Origin: Astragalus membranaceus
Taxonomy: Eukaryota > Streptophyta > Magnoliopsida > Fabales > Fabaceae
NCBI GenBank assembly: GCA_039519185.1
Contig: CM076850.1
Coordinates: 89,014,270-89,078,269 of the forward strand
Direction: 5' to 3'
DNA: 64,000 nt
In this document: in pieces, positions 23,904-34,225 of the stretch
Numbering within the stretch: the stretch's first letter is position 1
How the letters are laid out: every line of letters starts with the position of its first letter
Made by a program: the position numbers and the translations under genes
Notes under the pieces: generated by a model
What the model was told of the DNA's origin: nothing
Databases searched by the model: none
What the model saw: only the letters and a program-made list of their open reading frames with translations

Positions 23904-24182
23904 AATTGATGACCTTGTGTTTGTAAAGAGGAAAATCGATTATGACTTGTGTTTAAAATAAAAGAAATCGATTGTTTTCTTTCCAAACATATTCCTTTAA
24001 AAGACCATAGGCACGTAGCATGAGAAAACATCCCCTCTTTCATAAATGAACCCATGATCAAAAATAAATAAATAAAATAAAATTGCGAGATGTTAAGCTC
24101 TATATGCAATTTCTAGCTACTGATACCAATTGTTGGACTATATGATAACCTTAGAGGGGCTGAATAAGGTTATACGCTAAAA
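23904..24182. repeat. Scrambled Copia 3' end made of direct and inverted self-copies
   Basis: 23,904-23,975 repeats LTR positions about 18,664-18,734 in direct orientation. 23,976-24,012 is the reverse complement of about 18,618-18,660. 24,012-24,028 repeats the LTR motif GTAGCATGAGAAAA. 24,029-24,182 is the reverse complement of 19,730-19,882, i.e. LTR end, primer-binding site and gag start codon. It ends abruptly at GCTAAAA before GTGTG. Confidence 0.85.
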
Positions 24183-24669
24183 GTGTGGTTGAGTTTCAGT
24201 TAGCTAGCCGGTGAGAGGCGAATAGAGTCTCCAAGTTTGAGTTACTTAGTCTGTGATGAGTGGCAATAATGGTGTTTAAGTGATAATATAACTCACTTAG
24301 TTTCATTGAGTCTGAGCTATCTAGCCTGTGAGAGGTGAAGATGGTGCTCAGGTGCTACTATGTATTGTCACGTGTCATTGAGTCCGAGTCATCTGGCACT
24401 AGCACTAGTGGAAAAAATGCCTTTTATAACGGTCATTTATATCGGTTAGAAACGGCCTGATATTAAAAGTGAGGCGGTGGCAGTTTTGTAATTAAAATTA
24501 CAATTTTTATATCGGTTGCCACTGGAACCGATATAGAAAGTGGAAAAACCATCTTTCATATTGGTTCCCTTGCATAACCGTTATAGAAAGTCCAAAAAAT
24601 TTGGCTTCCATAACGGGTCACAAAACCACCCGTTATAGAAACCAAAAACATTAGGCTTTTACGCATCTC

Positions 24670-25337
24670 TTCACCATTGGCTCCCTCTCACTCTCGTGTG
24701 TCTTTCCTCAGCATCACTCCCACTGTCCTCACTCTCAATCACCTACGCCTTTCTCTCAACCAACACCGCCCTCACCTCCGCCGGCCACTCCACTCCATGC
24801 CTTGGTGCTCACCCCCTCACTCTCATTCGCACACCCTTCACTCCCTCTCACTCTCATTCGCAGTCACTGTTTCTCCCTCTCTTTCAGTCACTGATTCTCT
24901 CACTCACAGCGCCTTTCCCTCTCTTTCAGTCACTGTTTCTCCCTCTCGTCTCACTCACTCACGAAGCTGCTAGAGAACGAAGTTGACGTCGCGTTTCTCC
25001 CTCTCGTTCCCTCTCGGTTCGTTCTCTCTCTCTCTCTGCCTCTCTCTCTCTCTGTCTCGCTCGATCTCTCTCAAAACTTTTTTTGACAAATATTTCTCAG
25101 TTGATAGGCTTTGTGGATTTGGGTAATTAGGGTTTTGTTACATATGTTGTGGATTTGTTGATTTTGTGTATTTAGGGTTTAGGGTTTGTTGATTTTCTCA
25201 GTTGATAGGGTTTTTTTTTACACATTCACCAAATGTTTGATTATTTGTTTCATCTGTTTATGAATATATGAGGTTTTTTTACTACGTAGTAGCTTGCAAC
25301 TCCACTTCTATTCTACTGTTTCTACAGACTGAGCAAC
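24670..25337 (+). other. CT-rich leader inside the CACTA element
   Basis: Repeated CTCTCACTCTCATTCGC and TTTCAGTCACTGTTTCTCC blocks run to about 25,070, followed by AT-rich intron-like sequence. Two long open frames here are low-complexity by-products. It may be the 5' leader of the captured carrier gene or an element-specific promoter region. Confidence 0.4.
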
Positions 25338-26338
25338 ATGGCCGAGATTTCAACTTCAGGGTATAAGGATTTCGTGGCTGGCTTGTTCGCTGGAGTTGCC
25401 GCCGTTGCCGTTGGCCACCCCTTTGACACCGTCAAGGTTCAATTTTTTATCACCTCTTGTTTGATGTACTTATGTTGACCTGTTTGGTTGTAATTCTGCA
25501 TGGGTTTTAGAATTAACCTTTTCAAATAACTTTTAACTGATTTGATTGTTTCTATAGTATTACTGCATTGCAATTGCAATTAACCTTTCCAAATATTTTG
25601 AGAATGAACAAGTACAATAACAAGGAATGAAGACAGTAATAGGAAATTTGAGATTTGTTATCTCTTTAATAACAATCACTTTCTCATCTTGTTTTCCTTT
25701 ATCAAATTGTTTGCATTTGTGATGGAAAAAGTCACCCATTCAAAGGCTCAAGGAATCAAGCTCTTCTAAATGCAATTATGATAAAAGGGGTTTTATCTTT
25801 TTCTGGGGTTATAATATAAGTTGGTAAACAGATTGAGCGGAAATTTTAGAGTTCAATGTTATCCAAACCAAGGTTTTGTTTGTGTATATGATGATTAGAT
25901 CAACAGTACTGTACTTATGACCTAGATAGAGTAATCTGGATGTCCTGAAATTTACGGTTCCTTAGTAACACTACTCATATAGTGAAAAGGAATGATGAGC
26001 TATGTAAAGGCAGAGAAACTTCTGACATTTAAAATTTGTACACCAGAACACACATGCATACAACAACATACATTGTTTTGACCAATTTTCCTAGACCATG
26101 GTTCTCTAGTTGTAATGAGATATCATGTGATAAAACTTGATGTAGTAATGTGCCAAATAGTGTCTCCACTGATCATGATCCCTATAATTGTAAATATAAT
26201 TTTAAATAGCTTATGTGTCTGCAATATTTCCCCATTTTTTCAGGTGAAGATGCAAAAGCACAATACATAAGCACATTCAATTCAGTACAGAAATGGATTG
26301 CATTGCACTGCTAGGATATTGAAGACTGAAGGAATATG
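25338..26338 (+). pseudogene. Captured fragment of a mitochondrial basic amino acid carrier (BAC1-like)
   Basis: Exon 25,338-25,436 encodes MAEISTSGYKDFVAGLFAG and the first carrier signature GHPFDTVK, followed by a GT donor. Exon 26,244 to about 26,338 encodes VKMQKHNT, an in-frame stop, then QYRNGLHCTARILKTEGI. This is the first repeat of a mitochondrial carrier. The SGYK(D/E)(F/Y)VAG and LHC(A/T)(S/T)RIL(K/Q)TEG wording fits BAC1, the arginine/basic amino acid carrier. The other two repeats are missing. The intron is retained, so capture was at DNA level. Confidence 0.8.
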
Positions 26339-26800
26339 GCCGCCATTGACCAGTACAGAAATGTTTGCCTCTCACTCTCTGTCGCCCTCACCAGCTCATC
26401 GCGGTCTCTTCAATTGAAAGTGGCTGTTGGCGATTAGTACTAGTGTGATCTCAAACATTTGTGTTCTCATGGATGCAGGAACTACTTGAACTAGGTGAGG
26501 ATGTTGAAGCTGAAAGTTGTTGCCTCACCGAAGAATAGATCTCCTCGAGGAAAAACTCACGAGATAAGAGGTAAAATGTGTAGAATCAGATTTAGATCTT
26601 AGGAATAGGTGTTCAAGTAATTTTTTGATGTGTTTGATTTGATTCTACAATTTTAGTTTCTTTTGATGATGAATTGTGGCACAGACAAGGTTGCTATCAA
26701 GAACATACACCGTAAATGCTCTAAAAAAAGAAGATTGCTGAGAAGAAGATTAAAGCAGGTGGTGTTGCTGTTGTTCTCACTGCTTAGGGTTTGTGTCTTT
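26339..26800 (+). pseudogene. Unassigned exon-like pieces in the CACTA element
   Basis: One piece reads MLKLKVVASPKNRSPRGK, then THEIRG, before a GT at 26,573. Another, about 26,683-26,787, encodes DKVAIKNIHRK and, in a shifted frame, KKIAEKKIKAGG-like basic residues with a stop. Both are Lys/Arg-rich and could come from a ribosomal or nucleic-acid-binding protein. I do not recognise the source gene. Confidence 0.35.
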
Positions 26801-27151
26801 TTATAAGTTTCATTTGATGCCTTTATCTATTGGACACGGCTTGTTTTTGGAATTTAATTGGATGTAATTATTTGTATGGTTTTAAAGTCTGCATCACTGT
26901 CTTTTCCAGTTGAGTTTTTACACTTGTGAAAATTTGTTGGCTGGTAAAATTGTGAAATGAGGAAATTAGTTGTGTATAGGAAGAGAATGAATGTTGAATA
27001 CAATGTCCTCTCTTTGCTGCCCATTTTGCTCCAACAAAGCCAAATACCTTGCTCATACCAATGCATCCAAATTTTAATCATATAAAAAACTATATATCTT
27101 CTATTTCTTTGCTTACATTTTTTAAGATTTTTTCCCTTTTCAATCATCCCA

Positions 27152-27873
27152 GTGGTGCAAACTAAGGATGGAACTGTTGCAGTAGCTTCTGCATTTGCTG
27201 GCCATAAGGAAGGTAATGCTACTGGAATCTGAACAATTAATTAGCTTTATTGTTACCCTTGCACTCTTTTCTTTGATTATGCAACAACAATTTATTCTAG
27301 ACTCTTTACTAATTTATTTTTGGTCTTGCATTGGCCAATTAGCTATACAAGAGAGAGACCACAAGTTTTTAAAAAAGCAGTTGAAGAGGCATATAAAGGG
27401 GTAGATTGTGAAGATGGAGGTCCTTTTGGTGCTGTTATAGTTTGTAATGATGAAGTAGTTGCTACTTCTCACAACATGGTTCTCAGAAACACTGACCCAA
27501 CTGCTCATGCTGAAGTCACAACAATAAGAGAGGTTAGATTACAAATACCTAAATTAAATTATTTCCTGAATTGAAATAAAAAAACATAATTTCTTGTAGT
27601 AAATTAATCACTCCATAACAGAGATATCCCTTGCCCCCTTTAGCAATTGATTATTTATATGCATTTTTTTTGAAATGATGTGCAATTATTTAATCTTGTA
27701 ATGAAAACTTAATTTTTGCAATTAAATTGAATTTTTATTATTAACAGAATGATTTCATTTTCTTGCAGGCTTGTAAGAAGCTAAAGCAGATAGAACTTGC
27801 AGATTGTGAAATATATACTTCTTGCGAGCCATGCCCAATGTGCTTTGGTGCAATCCACCTTTCACGAGTTAAG
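27152..27873 (+). pseudogene. Captured fragment of guanosine deaminase (GSDA)
   Basis: Three exons with GT-AG introns: 27,152-27,212 (VVQTKDGTVAVASAFAGHKE), 27,343-27,532 (AIQERDHKFLKKAVEEAY ... GPFGAVIV ... DPTAHAEVTTIRE) and 27,779-27,873 (ACKKLKQIELADCEIY ... SCEPCPMCFGAIHLSR). The zinc and catalytic motifs HAE and PCPMC of the cytidine/deoxycytidylate deaminase fold are intact, and no stop interrupts these exons. In plants this enzyme converts guanosine to xanthosine in purine breakdown. The C-terminal exon (normally beginning RLVYGAK) is missing, so no full enzyme can be made. Confidence 0.88.
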
Positions 27874-28541
27874 GTTGGAACTTCCTATGCTTTTTTGTAC
27901 TTATCCGAATTCAAATTCGAGATCTCTACAATTTTTGCGCGTGTGTAACTACACGAGTGATACCACTGTATCTACAGACCAAAAACTACTTTGTTGCTTC
28001 CTCATTTAATAACTTTGTTATACTCAAAAAGACATGACAACATTATTAACTTAACAGATGTTCCCGTGGATGTAGGCAAGAGGTGCCGAACCAAGTCGAA
28101 ACAAAATCACATTTACTTTGCACGTGTCTTATAGGAGGGTGATTGATTTCCTAAATTTTCTATTCAGTGGAAGGAGGTAATTATTTATTTATTTGATCGA
28201 TTGTTACTTCAAGACTTCAGTGGCTATACTTTCTTTAAAAGCTGTTTGATTGCTGATTGTTCATGACTTAACATGAAAATTAAAACTTTTTTTTTGAAAA
28301 AGAACATGAAAATTATATTATAACATGATAAGACATACTGAATCTGATATCTTATTGATTGTCAAAAAAAATCTGACATCTTATTGAAGTCCTAATTCTA
28401 AACTAGAGCAACAAGGGTGGAGATATAATGATTTACAGAATCATGTGCTAATATTTATCATTAGGACAAAATTCTGTGCATATTGCACGACAATTAATTT
28501 TACTCATGCATTGTTATCCATTTGAAACTTTTCTTTCACAG

Positions 28542-28632
28542 AACACAAAAGCTGGTAGCTTTGTCGGGAGCCCACACTCTTGGAAGTAAAGGTTTTGGAA
28601 GCCCTACTACTTTTGACAATTCATATTATAAG
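28542..28632 (+). pseudogene. Captured exon of a heme peroxidase (APX-R / APX6-like)
   Basis: One exon encodes LVALSGAHTLGSKGFGSP, then TTFDNSYYK, with AG before and GT after. ALSGAHTLG is the proximal heme-ligand motif of class I peroxidases, and GSKGFG in place of the usual APX wording fits ascorbate-peroxidase-related proteins. Only this exon is present. The 28,072-28,180 stretch upstream may be another piece but is not identifiable. Confidence 0.72.
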
Positions 28633-28884
28633 GTTTGTGTAATTTTTAGTAGTTGGTATGTAGTAAAGTTCGTTATTTATTTACTGACTATAGTCCAATC
28701 TTGCTGAATGAAATAAATTTATAACTTCAGCTGGTGAATAACTGCCAAAACTATAAAAAACTAACATTTGCTATAAAAAACAGTAAGGGCGATAAAATGA
28801 TCCATTGCAATGCAACTACGTATACACCTTGACATTTAAACTTTGGTGTTCTAATTATGATGATTTGTACTTATGATTATGCAG

Positions 28885-30116
28885 GTCTTGGCTAGCAAAA
28901 CCAAAATTTATATGGTACTTGAGTTTGTGAATGGAGGAGAGTTATTTGACAAAATTGTAAGAGAAATTTGCTTTTTATATATATACATGATCCATTATTG
29001 GCAGTATTTTAAGAACTGAACCCGAACCGTTGGTTCAATCGGTTGAACTAGGAATCGGCTATGCCTACAGTTTGGTTATTTAGCGGTTTGATCTCTAGTT
29101 CATACCGGTTTGAGTGGTTTAAAGTATTCGAACTGTGACCGAAAGGTCTGGCCGGTTCAAACTCCTTGGTTCGGTTTTTAAAACATTGATTATTGCCAAT
29201 GACAATGAATGATGAGCTTACTTGTGTTAACAGGCAACCAAAGGTAAACTTACAGAAGCTTTTGGTAGGAAGATGTTCCAACAATTGATTGATGGTGTGA
29301 GCTACTGCCACAACAAAGGTGTCTTCCACAGAGATCTTAAGGTTCTTTCAAAATCTACTAAAAAACTTATAGCATTGTGAATCTTGATTTGAACACTATG
29401 TTCCAGATTACCAATTCTTAGGCTCATATGACTTGCAGTTTTACAAAAAAAACGGTGTGTTATTGCAGCTAGAGAATGTACTCGTGGATACGAAAGGCGA
29501 CATAAAGCTAACCGATTTTAACCTCAGTGCTTTGCCCCAACATTGTAGGGTAAGAAGAATAAGATATTGTTTGAACCATAGTTCAAATTAAATTGCATCA
29601 TTTTGGTAACTTATATAAGTGTGTGAAAATTTCAGGAAGATGGATTGTTGCATACAACTTGTGGAAGTCCTAACTATGTTGCTCCTGAGATACTTGCCAA
29701 TAGAGGCTATGATGGTGCAAAATCAGATATATGGTCATGTGGTGTTATCTTGTATGTGATTCTAACAAGATACCTTCCTTTTGATGACAGAAATCTTGCA
29801 GTTCTCTATCAAAAGGTGAATATCCATTTGTTGTGTAGTTTTTGATTTTTGTAAAATAATAAATGTTGATATCTCTGAAACACGAAGACTTCTGAGACTT
29901 TAATTTTTAGAAAGAAGAAAATTTGCCACTTAAATGTAAGTGAAATTAATTTAACACAAAATGTACTTTGAATTTTAGGATGTCTCTGAGAGGAAGATAA
30001 GATTTACATCCAATTATTCACCAACAGATTTGACAGAGAAGGTTGAGGATATTGCAACAGGTGTTTGAAATAGGTCCATCTTTGTATGTAGTAGAACTAA
30101 GGAAGTCTAATGGAGT
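28885..30116 (+). pseudogene. Captured fragment of a CBL-interacting protein kinase (CIPK1-like)
   Basis: Exons: 28,885-28,956 (VLASKTKIYMVLEFVNGGEL), 29,234-29,341 (TKGKLTEAFGRKMFQQL ... GVFHRDLK), 29,469-29,549 (LENVLVDTKGDIKLTDFNLS), 29,636-29,815 (HTTCGSPNYVAPEILANRGY ... SDIWSCGVILYV) and 29,979-30,060 (DVSERKIRFTSNYSP). A C-terminal VFEIGPSLYVVELRK follows at 30,059-30,112. The Mg-binding DFG is DFN here (about 29,514-29,522), and TGYLPF is TRYLPF. The ATP-binding N-terminus and NAF region are absent. A short segment near 30,060-30,240 is tandemly duplicated. Confidence 0.88.
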
Positions 30117-30359
30117 TCATATTATTATTGTATAACTATGTGTTGTGGGACAATCAGGTGTTTGAAATAGGTCCATCTTTGTAACTGTCTGCATCCTGTT
30201 GAAGTTCATATTATTATTGTATAACTATGTGTTGTGGGACAAACTTGCTACTGGATGGACCTCCTGTTGAAGTTCATATACATATTGTATAACTATGTAT
30301 TGTATAACTATGTATTACAGAAGGATCTAGAGTTGATAGAAGACAACCTCACTTTTTTT

Positions 30360-30673
30360 TAAAAAAAAAAAGAGACTTTTCATATTGGTTCCCATAGAAA
30401 ACCGATGTTAAAATTCATTTTTTTTTTAAAAAAAAGAGACTTTTCATATCGGTTTTCAATGGGAACCGATATGAAAAGTCTCTTTTTTTTTAAAAAAAAA
30501 GTAACTTTTCATATCGGTTCTAGGGGCAACCGATATAAAAACAACTTTTCATAACGGTTCAGGAACCGATATGAAATGTCCCTATTTTTTATATCTCCTT
30601 TTTCGGCATCGGTTCGGGAACCGATATGAAATGTCAATTTTAACCGATATAAAAAGCATTTTTTCCATTAGTG
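30360..30673. repeat. CACTA right subterminal hairpin repeats
   Basis: Alternating TTTCATATCGGTT and AACCGATATGAAA units, the longest forming an inverted pair at about 30,430-30,486 (GAGACTTTTCATATCGGTTT and its reverse). Such subterminal repeats are the usual TNPA-type binding sites of CACTA elements. Confidence 0.8.
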
Positions 30674-31491
30674 TAGGGTGAGACAAAGATGGTTCTCTTT
30701 TTTCTCGAGTCTAGGGAGAGACATTCTTGTGTTTGTTGAGTGAGACATGCATATCATACCTTCGTGACTTGTGAGGATTTATGATTTATGGCGATTTGTA
30801 AATCGTGATTATCTATATTAAAATTGATGCTTGTAATGGCTTGCCAGATTTACCTAATATAAGAGTTTATGGATTTCAACATTTTACCAACATGTACTAT
30901 AACTTATATTCTTATTTCATACTCGACAACTCGTAGATTATTGAACTTATAAAGAAGGTGTAACTTATGTGTACTTTAAAATAAATGTTGCCTCACATGT
31001 ATGTCACTCATTGACTTTTTTTGTCGTGCTTAATTAAATGGTACTAGTGTCTGCCTTGGTGTTTACCTTATCGTCTTAATATAGCTTGAATGTGATTCTC
31101 ACCGTACAACCAAATTTTTCAGATAATTGTGACGAGTTACGTGCCTTGGCTAAAAGTTCAGTTCAATGGGTCGTTTTTGGATATGGGATGCAAGTCCCCA
31201 TGTTCTTGTGAATATATGGTGTCAAGCTCTGACTAAGTGTGATATCGAGACGATGAGTTTTATTTCAATGTATTTTTGTTTTAAAATTGAATTTATTATC
31301 TGTTCATGTAGATATAAAGAAAGAATGATGCACGTGGTGCTTTTTTTCGACTGTGAATAAAATGAGTCAAGTCCAATATTTAAATATTTTCCAATTTTAT
31401 TTTATTCACGTTGTTTTAATTTATTTCAAGAAGGTCCTCTAATTTTCCGCAAAATTCTTTATTAAATTATTTTCGGAAAAGGGGTGTCACA
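30674..31491. other. Last segment of the Gypsy LTR; no gene
   Basis: AT-rich sequence ending TTTTCGGAAAAGGGGTGTCACA, the LTR 3' border. The short open frame at 31,166-31,360 has no family resemblance and is taken as chance. Confidence 0.55.
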
Positions 31492-31496
31492 TCTAT

Positions 31497-34027
31497 GACA
31501 TGTCAGACTATACAAAGTTCGAGGCACATGATCTTCTGATTGATTATTTGGGAGCTAACCCCGAGGATACTCAGGCACAGATTTTAGGCAGAGGGTTGTA
31601 CGTTGACCTCAGGTGGTTGAAGACTACGGTTTACCCTACACCCATCCATGACTTGCGATGGGAGGATGCTGCTAAGGAATATCTTCTGTACCTGATGGGC
31701 ACCACCCTCTTCACCGACAAGTCGGGGTCAAAGGTGAAGGTGGGGTATCTTGGGATGCTCGTTGATCTGGAGCGGGTTGGAACCTACACCTAGGGGGATG
31801 TCCCTGACACATTTGTATGACCAACTGAGGGATGCCAACAGAGCAAAATGTAGGCAGATGGCTAGATACGCGTCACTACTAGGGGTGTTCAAAACCGAAC
31901 CAAACCAATAGAAAATCGCAAACCGAACCAAACCAAACCGAAAACCGCAAAAAACTGATTTCTATTGGTTCTGTTCGGTTTTATTTTCTACTGAACCGAG
32001 CGGTTCGGTTCGGTTCTCGGTTCTTATTTCAGCAACCGAACCAAACCAAACCAAACCGCTAAAATGTTGGTGTAAAAATGAAATTGTGGTGGTGTAAGTA
32101 AAATAAAATAGGCCCAGAATATTAAAACAAAAAATTGACCCAATGCCTTTTTACTTACAGGTACTGTGCACTTTGCTGATTTGGGCTTACTGCCCGGTCC
32201 AATCTCTAATGTGAAGAGAAAGGTTAAACAACGAAACCTAATTGCTGCTTCTTCAGATGGTAAGTTCCTTTCTCTCTCTATTCTTTGATCTCTCTTTCTT
32301 TTCTCTCTGGCTTCTCACTAAAAACCCAGCAACACTAACCGTTTCTTTCTTCTTGTTGCTTCTCTGTTTTGCAGGTTAAAAACAACAAGCAAAATCGAAG
32401 GTGATTGAAGGTGTATTGTTCCTGTTTGTTCGTGAACAGTAACAAGGATAGCGCAAAGACGGAGATGAAGAACGAAGGTACAAGGATGAACGGCGATGCA
32501 AAACAAAGAAGAAAAGAAAACTTAGAGAACTCGCAAGGGAAATATTTGTAATTTTTTCTTTTTCTGTTTATTTCATTCTGTGCTGTGAAATTCATCTTTT
32601 ATTTTCCTATCGGCTCTTCATCACTTGTTGTGACTTGTGACTATGACAAATTAAAAAATGCTTATTTCTTTTGGATTTTTTGTTTTGTTATATTTAGTCA
32701 ATTTTAAGTAACTGGCACTTACAGAAACTGGTACGAAGATTGATTTTTTGAAAGGGGACCGAGAAGCTGGACTACGGGACAGATGATAGAAAAATAGGAT
32801 TAATAAATTTAAGGAGTCAGCTTGGAAATGTGTTTATTATCTTTAAGTTTGAATGTTGCAGACTATATTAAGTTTGCATGTTTCCTTGTTTTAATGTATT
32901 TGTATCATGTTTGAATGTTGCAGACTATATTATGATGTTTTGATTGTTGAACATTTTAAATCGTTGGCAGATTTATAAATTGTTTTGTTTCGTCAAAAAC
33001 CGAACCAAACCAAACCACATTGGTTTGGTTTGGTTTGGTTCGGTTTTGTTTTTTAGAATCCAATCGAACCAAACCAAACCGCATCTATATTTACCTTGCG
33101 GTTCGGCTCACTTTTTTGCTCAAAACCGAACCAACCCGCACCGCGAACACCCCTAGTCACAACTTCAGGTATGGACTAAAATTACTTTATTGGTTACTTT
33201 ATAGTGTTTATGTTTGTTTACTAACACGATTCCCATTTTGATTATAGACATGGATATTTGAGCATTTTCAGGGTCAAACATTCGGTACTAAGTCGATCGT
33301 GCCTGAATATAATGAAGAGAAGTCATATGCCAAACAGTGGGAGGCCAAAAGGAGTGATGCGTCTTTGACACACTTTCGAATAGCGCTAGATAGGCTTACG
33401 CCCGAGGAGGTCACCTGGGACCCATAACCGGATCATAGACAGTTTCAATATCCCTTCTAGCCGCTAGCCTATTTTAGGGGGTTTGTATGTTGTGGTACGT
33501 GCATGATGTCATATATGCCAAACCGTGTGGTCAGACAGTTTGGCTACGTACATGGGATCCCAACTAACCCCAAATCTTCTAGACGGGCACCCGTTACCTT
33601 AGATGATGCTGACCTGATGTGGGCAAATTTCAGTGAGCATCCTATTGACCGCGGTCAGCTTGTCATGGATGGCCTCCCAGACACGGTTAACGGGTATTTT
33701 GGTTGGTTTAGGAGGGTATCCCACCCATACCTAAAGCCGGACAATTACCCCATGTTGGATGATTCCGAGGCTAGACATGTATGTATTTAGTCGTATTGTT
33801 TTATTTGATAAAAGTTGATCTTATGTTAATACTTTTATTTTCTGTCTCACAAATGATGCTAGAGATCATGGACTTGATGGAGGAATTGGAGCAGACGATG
33901 GAAGAGTTCCATGACAGACGCGTACCTGGGGCATACTGGATAGGCTGAAGTCCATGGTGAGGCCATTCACCCGAGGAGTTAGGAGGTATGAGTGTGTCCA
34001 TCAAAGGAGAGGACGACAGACACAATA
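31497..34027 (+). pseudogene. PMD gene A, 3' part, interrupted by a hAT-like element
   Basis: 31,497-31,879 continues the mobile domain (LRWLKTTVYPTP, then WEDAAKEYLLYLMG, then KVKVGYLGMLVDLE). After the insertion at 31,880-33,155 the exon finishes at 33,168 with a GT donor. Exon 33,248-33,778 encodes TWIFEHFQ, LDRLTPEEVTWDP and MPNRVVRQFGYVHGIP, with stops near 33,427 and 33,460. A last exon at about 33,857-34,027 encodes EIMDLMEELEQTMEEFHD and is frameshifted; its acceptor appears to read CAA instead of CAG. The exon layout is the same as in PMD copy C (62,650-64,000). Confidence 0.78.
31880..33155. mobile_element. hAT-like non-autonomous element (1,276 bp)
   Basis: The ends are TAGGGGTGTTC and GAACACCCCTA. 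The 8-bp flanks GTCACTAC (31,872-31,879) and GTCACAAC (33,156-33,163) match at 7 of 8. Both subterminal regions are full of AACCGAACCAAACC / GGTTTGGTTCGG units. The interior has a possible captured 5' region (CTTTCTCTCTC leader, GT donors near 32,260) but no transposase. Confidence 0.85.
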
Positions 34028-34225
34028 GTTTTTATGTTAGGGTTTGATTTTGTTGTATTTTCTTTTGACTTTGTAATATTTTGAACTAATATTTACGTAC
34101 TACTTAATTAATATTTCCGTTTATCTTTATTTTAACCTAGAATTTTATTCATCAAACGCATAATCATACATCAAACAAGAAACATAAGGAAATACAAAGA
34201 TAACAAAAAACCGATTACAATAATT

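Larger units (their letters stand above)
18174..24182 (+). mobile_element. SIRE-like Copia retrotransposon with rearranged 3' end
   Basis: The 5' LTR is followed by a tRNA-Met-type primer-binding site, a long gag and part of pol. After the start of reverse transcriptase (about 23,903) the element becomes a patchwork of its own LTR and leader. No normal 3' LTR exists. The 5-mer GTGTG flanks both outer edges (18,169-18,173 and 24,183-24,187) and may be a target duplication, though it is low in complexity. It lies inside the Gypsy LTR. Confidence 0.82.
24403..30673 (+). mobile_element. Gene-capturing CACTA transposon (6,271 bp)
   Basis: The left terminus is CACTAGTGGAAAAAATGCC and the right terminus, in reverse, CACTAATGGAAAAAATGC, with 3-bp duplications TAG (24,400-24,402 and 30,674-30,676). 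Subterminal zones carry repeated ATATCGGTT / AACCGATAT units in both orientations (24,430-24,660 and 30,370-30,660). No transposase or TNP-like gene is visible. The interior holds intron-containing pieces of several cellular genes, all on +. It therefore depends on a partner element for movement. Confidence 0.92.
12222..31491. mobile_element. Gypsy-type LTR unit, probably a solo LTR (about 3 kb) filled by later insertions
   Basis: The left edge TGTAACACTCC and right edge GGGGTGTCACA are LTR-type TG...CA termini. They are flanked by perfect 5-bp duplications TCTAT (12,217-12,221 and 31,492-31,496). Removing unit plus one duplication restores the PMD frame (GSFYDMSDY). No Gypsy gag or pol is found inside. 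After subtracting the MULE, Copia and CACTA insertions, four LTR pieces remain: 12,222-12,593, about 16,601-18,173, 24,183-24,402 and 30,674-31,491, together about 3 kb. The third and the end of the second share a repeated motif (TGAGTCTGAG...CTAGCCTGTGAGAGG), showing they were contiguous. The end resembles Tekay-type LTRs; the lineage is an inference. Confidence 0.75.

Noticed and set aside
24677..24986. Two Ser/Leu/His-rich frames of about 97 codons
   Set aside because: They fall in CT-rich leader repeats in the CACTA element with no protein-family features.
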